Positions 1 to 7,491 of a stretch of 44,093 bases of DNA are shown here, piece by piece. The notes under the pieces were generated by a model that saw only the letters and a list, made by a program, of their open reading frames with translations, searched no databases and was not told where the DNA came from. This DNA is from Agromyces sp. NDB4Y10. GTDB taxonomy: Bacteria > Actinomycetota > Actinomycetes > Actinomycetales > Microbacteriaceae. The stretch spans positions 1-44,093 of the forward strand of contig NZ_LQGY01000058.1 in assembly GCF_001620055.1 (NCBI RefSeq), read 5' to 3'. Within the stretch, counting starts at the first letter, position 1. Each line of letters begins with the position of its first letter. A program made the translations under genes and the position numbers.

Positions 1-632
1 GCCTCGGCCCGTTCGGCCTCGGCGCGGTCGCCGGCGAGGTCGGCGTCCTCCTCGGGCGCGGACTCTGCGGCTGGCGCGTCCCCTCCCGCGTCGCCGGCCG
101 CGACCGGCGCGCGCGGCACGTCACGGACCTCCCCCGCGACGGCGCCCGACACGTCCACCTCCGACCCGACGGCCTGCAGCGACCGCACCAGCCGCCCGGT
201 CAGCACGGCCGCACCCGCCTCGGCCGACACCGTCGCCGCGACGAGGGTCTGCTCGACCTCGTCGAGCACCGCGCGCGACGGACTCCGATCCGCGGCCTCC
301 GCGAGCTCGGTCGCCTGCCGCAGGAGCCCCGCGACCGCTCGACGCCGTTCGGCGACGAGCGCCGTGAGCGCGCGGCCGTCGCCCGAGCCCTGCGCGTCGG
401 CGAGCTCCCCGCCGAGGCCCACGAGGTCGCCCACGTCGTCGGCGTGCTCGCGCGCGAGGCGGTTCACGATCCACGCCGCCGGCGACGGTCGCTTCAACCC
501 CGAGATGCGCTTGGACAGACCCCGGTCCGACGCCTTCGCCTCCGCCGCGCGGGCGTTGCGCGCCGCCGTGAACTCCTCCGGCACGAGCGCGTACAGTGCG
601 TCGGCCGCGTCGGTCAGGGCATCGGTCGCCAT
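1..632 (-). CDS. Hypothetical protein, 3' part missing (runs off the window start)
   Basis: The reading frame opens with ATG at 632 and stays open to base 1, so the C-terminal part lies outside the window. The translation begins MATDALTDAADALYALVPEE and continues with a basic stretch containing SKRISGLKRPSPAAWIVNRL at about residues 38-60. After that comes a long Ala/Glu/Arg-rich helical region and an acidic Ala-rich tail near the window edge. This resembles a conserved but uncharacterised actinobacterial family that shares the pattern of a basic GL+RPS.AAW.VN.L segment; no function is known to me. There is no signal peptide or membrane segment. It follows the response-regulator/reductase gene on the same strand, with a hairpin between them that probably separates the transcripts. 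Confidence 0.7.
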   Translation of the reverse strand, partial: MATDALTDAADALYALVPEEFTAARNARAAEAKASDRGLSKRISGLKRPSPAAWIVNRLAREHADDVGDLVGLGGELADAQGSGDGRALTALVAERRRAVAGLLRQATELAEAADRSPSRAVLDEVEQTLVAATVSAEAGAAVLTGRLVRSLQAVGSEVDVSGAVAGEVRDVPRAPVAAGDAGGDAPAAESAPEEDADLAGDRAEAERAE

Positions 633-646
633 CGCCCCATCATGTC

Positions 647-676
647 GCGAACGGATGCCACGCGGCATCCGCTCGC
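647..676. terminator. Hairpin built from the GGATGCC palindrome
   Basis: Arms GCGA-A-CGGATGCC (647-659) and GGCATCCG-C-TCGC (664-676) pair around a four-base loop ACGC, with a single mismatch. It lies just after the stop of the response-regulator/reductase gene and just before the start of the next gene, where a terminator would be expected. There is no T-run, so it is not a classical intrinsic terminator. The same stem recurs at 26319-26348. Confidence 0.55.
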
Positions 677-678
677 CC

Positions 679-2340
679 TCAGACCGTCTCGAGGTACTGG
701 TGCACGAGACTCACCGCGAGCGCCCCCTGCCCGACGGCCGACGCGACGCGGCGCATCACGTCGTGGCGGACGTCGCCCGCCGCGAAGATGCCCGGCACGC
801 TCGTCTCGAGCAGCAGCGGGTCGCGCCGCAGCGTCCACCCGCGCGGCCGCCGACCGTCGTGCACGAGGTCCGGTCCCGTGAGCACGAACCCGTGGTCGTC
901 GAGCTCGAGCAGTCCGCGCACGAGGTCGGAACCGGGGACCGCGCCGATGAAGATGAACATCGCGTCGGCGGGCAGGTCCTCCTCGGCGCCCGTCACCGTG
1001 TCGCGCACCGTCATCGAGGTCAGGCGGTCCTCCCCCTCGAGCTCGGTCACCTGGGCGTGCGGTCGCACGGTGATGTTCGGCGTCGCCTCGATCTGGTCGA
1101 TGAGGTACTGCGACATGCTCTTCGCGAGCGAGTCGCCGCGAACCAGGATCGTCACGTGCTCGGCGTACCGCGACAGGAACATCGCACCCTGGCCGGCCGA
1201 GTTCGCACCGCCGACGACCACCACGCGGCATCCGCTGTAGCTGACGGCCTCGCTCGCCGCGGCACCGTAGTAGACGGATGCCCCGTTGAGCCGTTCCTCG
1301 CCGGGGATGCCGAGGGTGCGCGCCTCGACGCCGGTCGAGAGCACCAGCGCCCGGGAGCGCAGCTCGCTGCCGTCGTCGAGCGTGACGATCTTGTACGAGT
1401 CCTCCACCCGGATGCCCGTGACCGCCTGCGGATTCAGGATCTCCGCGCCGAGCCGCTTGGCCTGCGTGACGGCGCGGCGCGCGAGGTCGGCACCGCTGAT
1501 GCCGTGCGGGAAGCCGAGGTAGTTCTCGATGCGGGAGCTCGTGCCCGCCTGGCCGCCCGGCACCTCGCGCTCGATCACGGCCGTCCGCAGCCCCTCGGAC
1601 GCGCCGTACACCGCCGCGGCGAGACCCGCCGGCCCGGCGCCGATCACGATCAGGTCGTAGAAGGGCGCCTGCGGCGGCGCGCGCAGCCCGATGCGCTCGG
1701 CGAGCTCGTGCAGGTCGGGGCACGAGAGCACCGTGCCGTCCGGCAGGAACACCACCGGCAGGCGGGTGCTGCCGGGCGTGGTCGCCTCGACGAGGGCCCG
1801 CGCCCCCTCGTTGCGCTCGATGTCGAGCCACTGGTACGGGATCTGGCTCCGCGCGAGGAAGTCCTTCACCGCGTGCGTCGTCGGCGACCACAGCGCCCCG
1901 GCGACCCGGATGCCCTCGTAGACCGGCGGCGTGTTCGCCTGCCAGTCGTCGAGGAGGTCGTTCAGCACCGGGAAGAACCGCTCCTCGGGCGGATCCCACG
2001 GCTTCAGCAGGTAGTAGTCGAGGTCGATCTTGTTGATGCTCGTGATCGCGGCATCCGTGTCGGCGTACGCCGTGAGGAGTACGCGCTTCGCGTCGGGGTA
2101 ATGCGCGATGGCCTCGGTGAGGAACTCGGTGCCCGACATGCCGGGCATGCGCTGGTCGACCACGAACAGAGCCACCGGCGTGCCGCGGCGCTCGAACTCG
2201 GCGATCGCCTCGAGCGCCTCCTGGCCCGAGCCGGCCTTCACGATGCGGTAGTCCTCGCGGTACCGCGACTGCAGGTCGCGGGCGACCGCGTTCAGCACCT
2301 GCGGCTCGTCGTCGACGGTCATGATGACGGGCTTCGCCAT
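679..2340 (-). CDS. Response regulator receiver fused to a thioredoxin-reductase-like flavoprotein
   Basis: The protein has 553 residues in three parts. Residues 5-125 are a receiver domain with acidic pocket D10-D11, phospho-acceptor D62 (LFVVDQRMPG) and K113. Residues 140-215 look like a thioredoxin/glutaredoxin fold without a CxxC (WSPTTH sits where the cysteines would be). Residues 228-553 are a thioredoxin-reductase-like module with the FAD motif GAGPAG (234-239), an NADPH-type motif GGANSAGQGA (377-386) and a C-terminal GIFAAGDVR. The redox-active CATC of true thioredoxin reductases is replaced by AAAS at 360-363, so classical disulfide transfer is unlikely. It starts four bases after the histidine kinase gene with a strong GGAGG site, so the kinase is the likely partner. 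Known relatives are named fused response regulator/thioredoxin-disulfide reductase. The physiological substrate is unknown. Confidence 0.9.
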   Translation of the reverse strand: MAKPVIMTVDDEPQVLNAVARDLQSRYREDYRIVKAGSGQEALEAIAEFERRGTPVALFVVDQRMPGMSGTEFLTEAIAHYPDAKRVLLTAYADTDAAITSINKIDLDYYLLKPWDPPEERFFPVLNDLLDDWQANTPPVYEGIRVAGALWSPTTHAVKDFLARSQIPYQWLDIERNEGARALVEATTPGSTRLPVVFLPDGTVLSCPDLHELAERIGLRAPPQAPFYDLIVIGAGPAGLAAAVYGASEGLRTAVIEREVPGGQAGTSSRIENYLGFPHGISGADLARRAVTQAKRLGAEILNPQAVTGIRVEDSYKIVTLDDGSELRSRALVLSTGVEARTLGIPGEERLNGASVYYGAAASEAVSYSGCRVVVVGGANSAGQGAMFLSRYAEHVTILVRGDSLAKSMSQYLIDQIEATPNITVRPHAQVTELEGEDRLTSMTVRDTVTGAEEDLPADAMFIFIGAVPGSDLVRGLLELDDHGFVLTGPDLVHDGRRPRGWTLRRDPLLLETSVPGIFAAGDVRHDVMRRVASAVGQGALAVSLVHQYLETV

Positions 2341-2344
2341 CCGA

Positions 2345-4612
2345 TCACCCCTCCTCCTGCTGCAGGGCGCCGGCCGGCGCGCCGGTCTCGCCGTCGGGTG
2401 CGACGCCGATCGGCAGGCGCACCGTGAACCGCGTGCACCCGTCGCGCGACTCGAGGTCGAACTCGCCGCCGTGCTTCTTCACGATGATGTTTCGCGAGAT
2501 CGCAAGGCCCAGGCCGGTGCCCTCGCCGGGGGCCTTCGTCGTGAAGAACAGGTCGAAGAGCTTCGAACGGATGTCGGCGGGCACGCCCGGCCCGTCGTCC
2601 TCGACCTGCACCTCGACCCGGTCGCCCGCGCGTCGCGCCCGCAGCGTGAGCGTGCCCTGGCCGCCCATCGCGTCGATGGCGTTGTCGATGAGGTTGGTCC
2701 ACACCTGGTTGAGCTCGCTCGCGTAGGCCTGGATCAGCGGCAGGTCGGCGTCGAACTCGCGCACCACTCGCACGCCGTGCTTGAGCTTGTTGTGCAGGAT
2801 CACGAGCGTGTCGTCGAGGCCCGTGCGCACGTCGACGTCCTGGACCGGGGTCTGGTCCATGTACGTGTACATCTTGAGCGCCCTCACGAGTTCGACGATG
2901 CGGTTCGTCCCCACCACGATCTCCGACAACAGGGCGTAGATGGCGGACTTCAGTCCCAGCCACTCCACGACGACCGGTAGCCGCTCATCGCCGAACACCA
3001 TGCCGAGCTCGTCCAGGCCGTCGCGCGTGACGCCGAGGTTCACGATCGAGGCGGCCAGGTCGCCGCCGGAGCGGACGTCGTAGCGCTCCAACCAGTCCTC
3101 GACCTCGGCCTCGCGGTCGCTGCGCTCGACCGCGCCGAGTTCGACCGGATCCCGCGCCCGCCGCGCCGCGAGCGCGTCGAGCTCGCGGAGCTTGTCGAGC
3201 CGGGAGCCGTAGAGGCCGAGCCGTCCGAGCTCGATCTGCGCCTCCTGCAGCCGCGCGAACACCTCCGAGGCCTGGGCGGCCCCGCGCTGGGCAGCAGATG
3301 CCGGATTGTTCATCTCGTGCGCCATGCCCGCGCTCAGCCGTCCGATGGAGGCCATCTTCTCCTGCAGGAGCAACTGGTCCTGCATGCTGTTGATGCGCTG
3401 GATGGTCTCCTCGAGGGCGGCGTTGCGCGCCCGGAACTCCGCCTCCTTCGCGCGGAACTCCTCCTCGCTGCGACGCAGCGCCGCTTCGGCCGCCCGGCGC
3501 TCCGCGAGGTCGCGGATGATGCCGGTGTAGTACCGGTCGCCGCCCACGGTCCAGGTCGAGAGCGAGAGCTCCACGGGGATCTCGGCGCCCGACGCCGTGA
3601 GCGCCTCCAGCTCGACCGTCGTGCCGATGACGTGGGCCTCGCCCGTGGCCGCGTACCGCGCCATCCCGGCGCGGTGCTGCTCGCGATACCGCGCGGGGAT
3701 CACGAGTTCGAGCGAGCGGCCCAACGCGTCGGCCTCGCTGTGCCCCAGGATGCGAGTGGCCGCGGGGTTCCACGACACGATGCGCCCGGTGTGGTCGGCC
3801 GAGATGATGGCGTCGACGGCGGAGTCGGTCACCGACCGGAACCGCTCCTCGGCGCGGACGCGATCGCTGATGTCGCGGATGATCCCGGTGTAGTAGCGGT
3901 CGGCGTCGAGGAACCAGGTGCTGAGCGCCAGTTCGATGGGGAACTCCGTGCCGTCGCTGCGGAGCCCCGCGAACTCGACCGTCCGTCCGATGAGGTTCGT
4001 CGGACCGCCGTGGCTGACGCGTTCGATCGCGGTGCGATGCCGTTCGCGGAACCGTTCGGGGATGATGAGGTCGAGCGTCCGCCCGACGGCCTCCTCCTCG
4101 GCGTGACCGAACAGGTCGGCGGCGGCGCTGTTCCAGCTGCGGATCACGCCGTCGGCGTCGGTGGAGATGATCGCGTCGATCGCCGACTCCATCACGGAAC
4201 GGAACTTCGCCTCCGACTCCCGCAGCGCCGCCCGCGACCGCGAGATCGTCACCTGCCGTTGCACCCGCGCGAGCGCCTCGTGCGGATCGAGCGGCGTCGA
4301 GATCAGGTCGTCGCCGACCTGCAGCCCCCGCACCCGGAGCTCGACGTCGGACTCGGCGACGAGGAACACGACGGGCAGGTCGCGCGCGCGACCCGCGTGG
4401 TGCAGGTCAGCGGCGAGCTCGAACGGGTCCGCCCGCTCGAGTCCGACGTCGACCACGATGAGATCGGGCGCGGCCGCGAGCGCCTCGGTCGACCGCTCCA
4501 GGTCGCCGGGCGCGTGCACCACGTCGTACGCGTCGACGCCGAGCAGGTCCCGCAGATCGCCGGCTGCCCGGGCGTCGTCGGAGACGACGAGGATCACTCC
4601 GCGGTCGCCCAC
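2345..4612 (-). CDS. Cytosolic hybrid PAS-PAS sensor histidine kinase
   Basis: The protein has 755 residues from GTG 4612. I prefer this start over GTG 4621 because GGAGG at 4621-4625 sits eight bases upstream of 4612 and overlaps the region right next to 4621. Order of domains: an N-terminal receiver-like domain (about 5-120; Asp55 present, but Thr106 occupies the usual conserved Lys position), PAS1 (about 135-255), PAS2 (about 257-375), a coiled coil, the phospho-acceptor region with H432 in AGMAHEMNNPAS, and a C-terminal HATPase with N, G1 (DDGPGVP) and G2 (GTGLGLAIS) boxes. Both PAS domains carry a FixL-like run with a His (H192 and H313), which in FixL binds heme. No membrane segment is visible. 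It is co-transcribed with the receiver-reductase fusion, its likely phosphotransfer target. Confidence 0.88.
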   Translation of the reverse strand: MGDRGVILVVSDDARAAGDLRDLLGVDAYDVVHAPGDLERSTEALAAAPDLIVVDVGLERADPFELAADLHHAGRARDLPVVFLVAESDVELRVRGLQVGDDLISTPLDPHEALARVQRQVTISRSRAALRESEAKFRSVMESAIDAIISTDADGVIRSWNSAAADLFGHAEEEAVGRTLDLIIPERFRERHRTAIERVSHGGPTNLIGRTVEFAGLRSDGTEFPIELALSTWFLDADRYYTGIIRDISDRVRAEERFRSVTDSAVDAIISADHTGRIVSWNPAATRILGHSEADALGRSLELVIPARYREQHRAGMARYAATGEAHVIGTTVELEALTASGAEIPVELSLSTWTVGGDRYYTGIIRDLAERRAAEAALRRSEEEFRAKEAEFRARNAALEETIQRINSMQDQLLLQEKMASIGRLSAGMAHEMNNPASAAQRGAAQASEVFARLQEAQIELGRLGLYGSRLDKLRELDALAARRARDPVELGAVERSDREAEVEDWLERYDVRSGGDLAASIVNLGVTRDGLDELGMVFGDERLPVVVEWLGLKSAIYALLSEIVVGTNRIVELVRALKMYTYMDQTPVQDVDVRTGLDDTLVILHNKLKHGVRVVREFDADLPLIQAYASELNQVWTNLIDNAIDAMGGQGTLTLRARRAGDRVEVQVEDDGPGVPADIRSKLFDLFFTTKAPGEGTGLGLAISRNIIVKKHGGEFDLESRDGCTRFTVRLPIGVAPDGETGAPAGALQQEEG

Positions 4613-4656
4613 GAGCCCCACCTCCCCCGCTGCATCGCGCCGGACGGCTCACCGCC

Positions 4657-4662
4657 AGAGTA
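4657..4662 (-). promoter_or_regulatory. Likely -10 box (TACTCT) for the kinase/reductase operon
   Basis: Read on the minus strand, TACTCT lies about 45 bases before the chosen GTG start and matches the actinobacterial TANNNT consensus. No convincing -35 is visible, so this is a weak call. Confidence 0.35.
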
Positions 4663-4714
4663 GCGACGCGCCCGAGGCGCGGCCAGCGTCGACGGAGGCC
4701 CCGAACAGGGGGCG

Positions 4715-5026
4715 TCAGTTGCCGACGGTCGCGAACAGGATGAGCGCTCCCTGGCTGACGAACACGAACCCGCCGAGGATGATCGCGGCCATCGAGATCC
4801 ATCCCGGTCCCGTCGACGGATCCTCCCGGAACCGTCGACGACCCTGCACACCGAGCGCAACCGCGATCCCCGAGACCCCGAGCGCCCACAGTGCCGGCAG
4901 CGCCAACGAAAGGGCGGCGAGCAGCAGCCCGATCACCGCCGCGGGCGACACGGTGCCGAACCAGCGGAGCGCGCCGCCGCGCGGGGCACCGTCGGCGTCG
5001 CCGCCGCCATCCGGTCGTTGCACCAT
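4715..5026 (-). CDS. Small hypothetical membrane protein
   Basis: The protein has 103 residues with a Gly/Asp-rich soluble N-terminus and about three hydrophobic segments: VIGLLLAALSLALPALWALG at about 31-50, the adjoining VSGIAVALGV, and MAAIILGGFVFVSQGALILF at about 79-98. A short positively charged loop (QGRRRFRE) lies between them. It resembles small DUF4190-like actinobacterial membrane proteins, but I cannot assign a family with certainty. It stands alone between the kinase operon and tRNA-Leu. Its start ATG at 5026 is preceded by GGGGCGC. Confidence 0.65.
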   Translation of the reverse strand: MVQRPDGGGDADGAPRGGALRWFGTVSPAAVIGLLLAALSLALPALWALGVSGIAVALGVQGRRRFREDPSTGPGWISMAAIILGGFVFVSQGALILFATVGN

Positions 5027-5053
5027 GCGCCCCAGTCAACCGCATCGCGCCGC

Positions 5054-5059
5054 CTAGAC
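5054..5059 (+). promoter_or_regulatory. -10 box (TAGACT) of tRNA-Leu
   Basis: TAGACT lies 13 bases before the first base of the tRNA, which fits transcription starting a few bases upstream of the mature 5' end. No good -35 match is visible. Confidence 0.5.
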
Positions 5060-5072
5060 TGAACGGGCACTC

Positions 5073-5154
5073 GCGGGAGTGGTGAAATCGGCAGACACGC
5101 AGGATTTAGGTTCCTGTGCCTTCGGGCGTGTGGGTTCAAGTCCCACCTTCCGCA
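5073..5154 (+). tRNA. tRNA-Leu, anticodon UAG
   Basis: This is an 82-base class II tRNA with a long variable arm. Acceptor arms GCGGGAG and CTTCCGC pair with one G-U, followed by discriminator A at 5154. The anticodon stem CAGGA/TCCTG encloses the loop TTTAGGT, giving anticodon TAG (reads CUA). The T arm is GTGGGTTCAAGTCCCAC. CCA is not encoded. Leucine tRNAs are frequent integration sites, and an accessory-looking gene block begins immediately downstream. Confidence 0.97.
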
Positions 5155-5234
5155 CTGGACCGGATTGGACTGGACTGGCTGGCTCTCCCTGACCGAAGGC
5201 GCGCGCCGGGGTGCGTCCGGCGGGCGATCGCAAC

Positions 5235-5657
5235 CTAGATGCGGTAGCGCTGGACTCGCTCTGGGTGCAGCACGAGCCGCACCACCTCGCTGCGGTGCAA
5301 CGCGCGGATCGCAGCGCGGTTCGCCTCCAGGTCGGCGCCGTAGTACCGATCGATCAACCGGAGCATGAGCTCGCGTGCGCCCTCCTCGTGGTGGTCGATG
5401 CGGCCCTCGATCGACACCCAGTGTTCGGGTTCGCCCACCGGCGCAGCGACGATCACCGATGCGCGGGGGTCCTCTCGAAGCCGAGCCAGACGCGGCGTTC
5501 CCACCACGCTGAACATCTGGAGACGTCCTCCGTCGGCGACCTCGAACCACACCGGTCTCGGAGCCGGCCATCTCGAAGGGTGGGGGCGAACGGTGAGCAT
5601 GGCGTGAAGCGGGCGGTTCAGCAGCTCGAGGTCGTCTGCCGTGAGTTCCGGATTCAT
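5235..5657 (-). CDS. PPOX-fold (pyridoxamine-phosphate-oxidase-like) family protein
   Basis: The protein has 140 residues from ATG 5657, which has a GGAGG site just upstream. It has the split-barrel flavin-binding pattern of PPOX proteins: an N-terminal LLNRPLHAMLTVRPH strand pair, PRPVWFEVADGGRLQMFSV, then TPRLARLREDPRASVIVAAP and WVSIEGRIDHHEEGARELM, ending with a VVRLVLHPERVQRYRI strand. Members bind FMN, F420 or heme; the cofactor cannot be told from this sequence alone. It follows the RidA-family gene by 86 bases on the same strand, so the two are probably one transcript controlled by the divergent HxlR regulator. Confidence 0.8.
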   Translation of the reverse strand: MNPELTADDLELLNRPLHAMLTVRPHPSRWPAPRPVWFEVADGGRLQMFSVVGTPRLARLREDPRASVIVAAPVGEPEHWVSIEGRIDHHEEGARELMLRLIDRYYGADLEANRAAIRALHRSEVVRLVLHPERVQRYRI

Positions 5658-5743
5658 GGGATCCTCCGATCGGGGCGCGGTTCGACCCGCGCCGCGCACG
5701 CGGACGCCGGGCGGAGCGAAGCCGCTGCCGTGGTGCGCATCAG

Positions 5744-6145
5744 TCACTCGACGATCGCGGACGCTTCGATCTCCACGCGGATGCGAGGGTCGAAGAGCGC
5801 CGCGACGCCGATGAGGGAGGCCGGCGCGGCAGTGAGGCCGAGTTCCGCCACCGCCTGCTCGTGACCTTGCATGAACTGCGGCATCTGGTCGAGGGACCAC
5901 TCGGTCACGAAGACGCGATATCGCGTGACATCCGCGAAGGTCGCCCCAGCGGCGTTCAGGGCCCGACCGACGTTGCGATAGGCCTGCACGAGCTGGCCGG
6001 CGAGGTCGTCGGCGACCAGCTCGGCGCTCTCGTCCCATCCGACCTGACCGGCGACTTCGACGAGCCGGGATCCGACCGACGATGAGACCTGGCGGTAGAT
6101 GGGCGAATCGAACAGGTCGTCGGGGGTGATGAGCTGCACAGCCAT
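5744..6145 (-). CDS. RidA/YjgF family protein
   Basis: The protein has 133 residues. It shows the RidA (YjgF/YER057c/UK114) fold: an N-terminal SSVGSRLVEVAGQVGWD strand region, QLVQAYRNVGRALNAAGATF, then DVTRYRVFVTEW and a C-terminal PASLIGVAALFDPRIRVEIEA strand. The family Arg that binds the imine carboxylate appears as the R in the final strand (DPRIRVEIE). Family members hydrolyse reactive enamines/imines or act in catabolic pathways. A strong AAGGAG site precedes ATG 6145. The gene is divergent from an HxlR regulator and upstream of the PPOX gene, which suggests a small detoxification or catabolic unit. Confidence 0.88.
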   Translation of the reverse strand: MAVQLITPDDLFDSPIYRQVSSSVGSRLVEVAGQVGWDESAELVADDLAGQLVQAYRNVGRALNAAGATFADVTRYRVFVTEWSLDQMPQFMQGHEQAVAELGLTAAPASLIGVAALFDPRIRVEIEASAIVE

Positions 6146-6255
6146 GAGTTCTCCTTCCAGCGTGCCCCTCGCGTGAGACGGCGAGGATGTGGTATCTCAT
6201 GTGTACTAGGTCTACTCTGGATACTTCAACGATACCTGGGTGAATGGAGGAAACC
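6146..6255. promoter_or_regulatory. Divergent control region between ridA-like and hxlR-like genes
   Basis: This spacer is markedly more A+T-rich than its surroundings. TACT occurs three times at exact nine-base steps (6204, 6213, 6222). GGTATC (6191-6196) and GATACC (6231-6236) form an outer inverted repeat, and GATAC recurs at 6220 and 6231. These are plausible HxlR operator half-sites overlapping both promoters. TACTCT at 6213 could serve as the -10 box of the regulator gene. Confidence 0.45.
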
Positions 6256-6648
6256 GTGGCCGACGGAAGTGGCCTGGACGAGCTCGTGGGCGAACGTCGG
6301 CGTCTGCTCGACGAGGTGCTCGACAAGTGGTCGATCTCGGTGCTGATGCTGCTCTGCGACTCCCCCCAGCGCTTCAGTCGCCTGAAGAGGAGCCTCGGCG
6401 GGATCACCCAGAAGTCGCTCACCCTGACGTTGCGGCGACTCGAACGGAACGGCATGGTCGAGCGCATCGTGATCTCGTCGTCCCCGGTCGCCGTCGAGTA
6501 CCGCATCACCGAGCTCGGTCGCTCGATCGAATCCCCGCTCGTCGCGATGAGCGAGTGGGCGGTCGCGAACCTGACCGCCGTCGACCAGGCGCGCGCCCGG
6601 TACGACGCGCGCCTGGATGCCGACGGGGAGGGACGCGGTAGCCGGTGA
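6256..6648 (+). CDS. HxlR-family transcriptional regulator
   Basis: The protein has 130 residues from GTG 6256. I prefer this over ATG 6244 because GGAGG at 6246-6250 is correctly spaced for GTG and overlaps the ATG itself. It has the HxlR winged helix: LDEVLDKWSISVLMLLCDS, QRFSRLKRSLGGITQKSLTL, TLRRLERNGMVERIV, and a wing ending VEYRITELGRSIESPL. The N-terminal Cys used for redox sensing in HypR/YodB-type members is absent; the only Cys lies in LLCD, so thiol sensing is doubtful. It is divergent from the RidA/PPOX pair, which it probably represses. Its 3' end lies a few bases from the convergent ABC permease gene. Confidence 0.87.
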   Translation: MADGSGLDELVGERRRLLDEVLDKWSISVLMLLCDSPQRFSRLKRSLGGITQKSLTLTLRRLERNGMVERIVISSSPVAVEYRITELGRSIESPLVAMSEWAVANLTAVDQARARYDARLDADGEGRGSR

Positions 6649-6655
6649 CCCGACG

Positions 6656-7489
6656 CTAGACGTCCCGCTTCTTCGTCACGACCAGGGCGATGACCTGGAG
6701 TCCGACCGCCCACGCCGCCATCGTGAGTCCACCTTCCAGGGGGCTGAGCGCGCCGTCGGTGGTACTGACGGCGACCATCTGCTGGCCCGCCTCTCCGGGC
6801 AGGAACCGCCCGACGTCCGCGACCCAGTCGGCCAACCCCGCGAGGGTCTGGAGCACCACCGGCAACACGAAGAAGACGCCGACGACGGTGACGATACCGC
6901 CGGCCGTGTTGCGCAGGAGCGTGCCGGTGGCCATCGAGATCAGTGCGACGAGCGCCAGGAACGTCCCGGTGTTGACCACGCTGAGGAAGACGCCCTCCTC
7001 GCCGAGGGCGAACCCGAGGCCCTGCGCATCGAGGATCGGCTGCGTGACGAAGTAGGACCCGAGAGCGCTGACGAATCCGACGACGAACGAGATCGCCGCG
7101 ATGACCGCCGCCTTGGCAACCAGCGCCTGCGTGCGCCCGGGGACCGCCACCATGGTCGAGCGGATCATGCCGGTACCCCATTCCGAGGCGACGAGCACCA
7201 CGGCGAGCGAGGCGATGAGCAGCTGCCCGAATGCCAGGCCGGATGAGGGGACGGCGAACGCGGCGCCGGGCGGCGCGGCATCGGCGGCCAAGCCCAGCGA
7301 CCAGGCCACCACCGCGGCGAGCCCGATCATCACCACGAGGGTGATGACGATCAGGATGACCGTCGACGGAACGGTGGTGACCTTGATCCACTCGGACCTC
7401 AGCACGCGACCGAAGGTGATCCCGGAGCCGGCCTCGGCGCGGGTGGTCGGCGTGGTCGGTATGGACGAGGTTGCGGTGGGTGCGGTCAT
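6656..7489 (-). CDS. ABC-2-type transporter permease
   Basis: The protein has 277 residues from ATG 7489. It has about six hydrophobic segments, beginning after a Thr/Ser/Pro-rich N-terminus with RSEWIKVTTVPSTVILIVIT, then a second near LLIASLAVVLVASEWGTGMI, and ending with VGLQVIALVVTKKRDV. The WxxTGMIRSTMVAVPGR loop is typical of bacterial ABC-2 (NatB/BcrB-like) permeases that pair with a separate ATPase. The start is two bases after the stop of the ATPase gene, so the two form one translational unit. The substrate is unknown; drug or peptide export is the usual family role. Confidence 0.85.
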   Translation of the reverse strand: MTAPTATSSIPTTPTTRAEAGSGITFGRVLRSEWIKVTTVPSTVILIVITLVVMIGLAAVVAWSLGLAADAAPPGAAFAVPSSGLAFGQLLIASLAVVLVASEWGTGMIRSTMVAVPGRTQALVAKAAVIAAISFVVGFVSALGSYFVTQPILDAQGLGFALGEEGVFLSVVNTGTFLALVALISMATGTLLRNTAGGIVTVVGVFFVLPVVLQTLAGLADWVADVGRFLPGEAGQQMVAVSTTDGALSPLEGGLTMAAWAVGLQVIALVVTKKRDV

Positions 7490-7491
7490 GG

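Noticed and set aside
364..2427. A 687-codon open frame antisense to the reductase fusion
   Set aside because: It is rich in Arg/His/Asp/Val repeats typical of the complement of GC3-rich genes and has no family motif; the opposite strand encodes clear domains.
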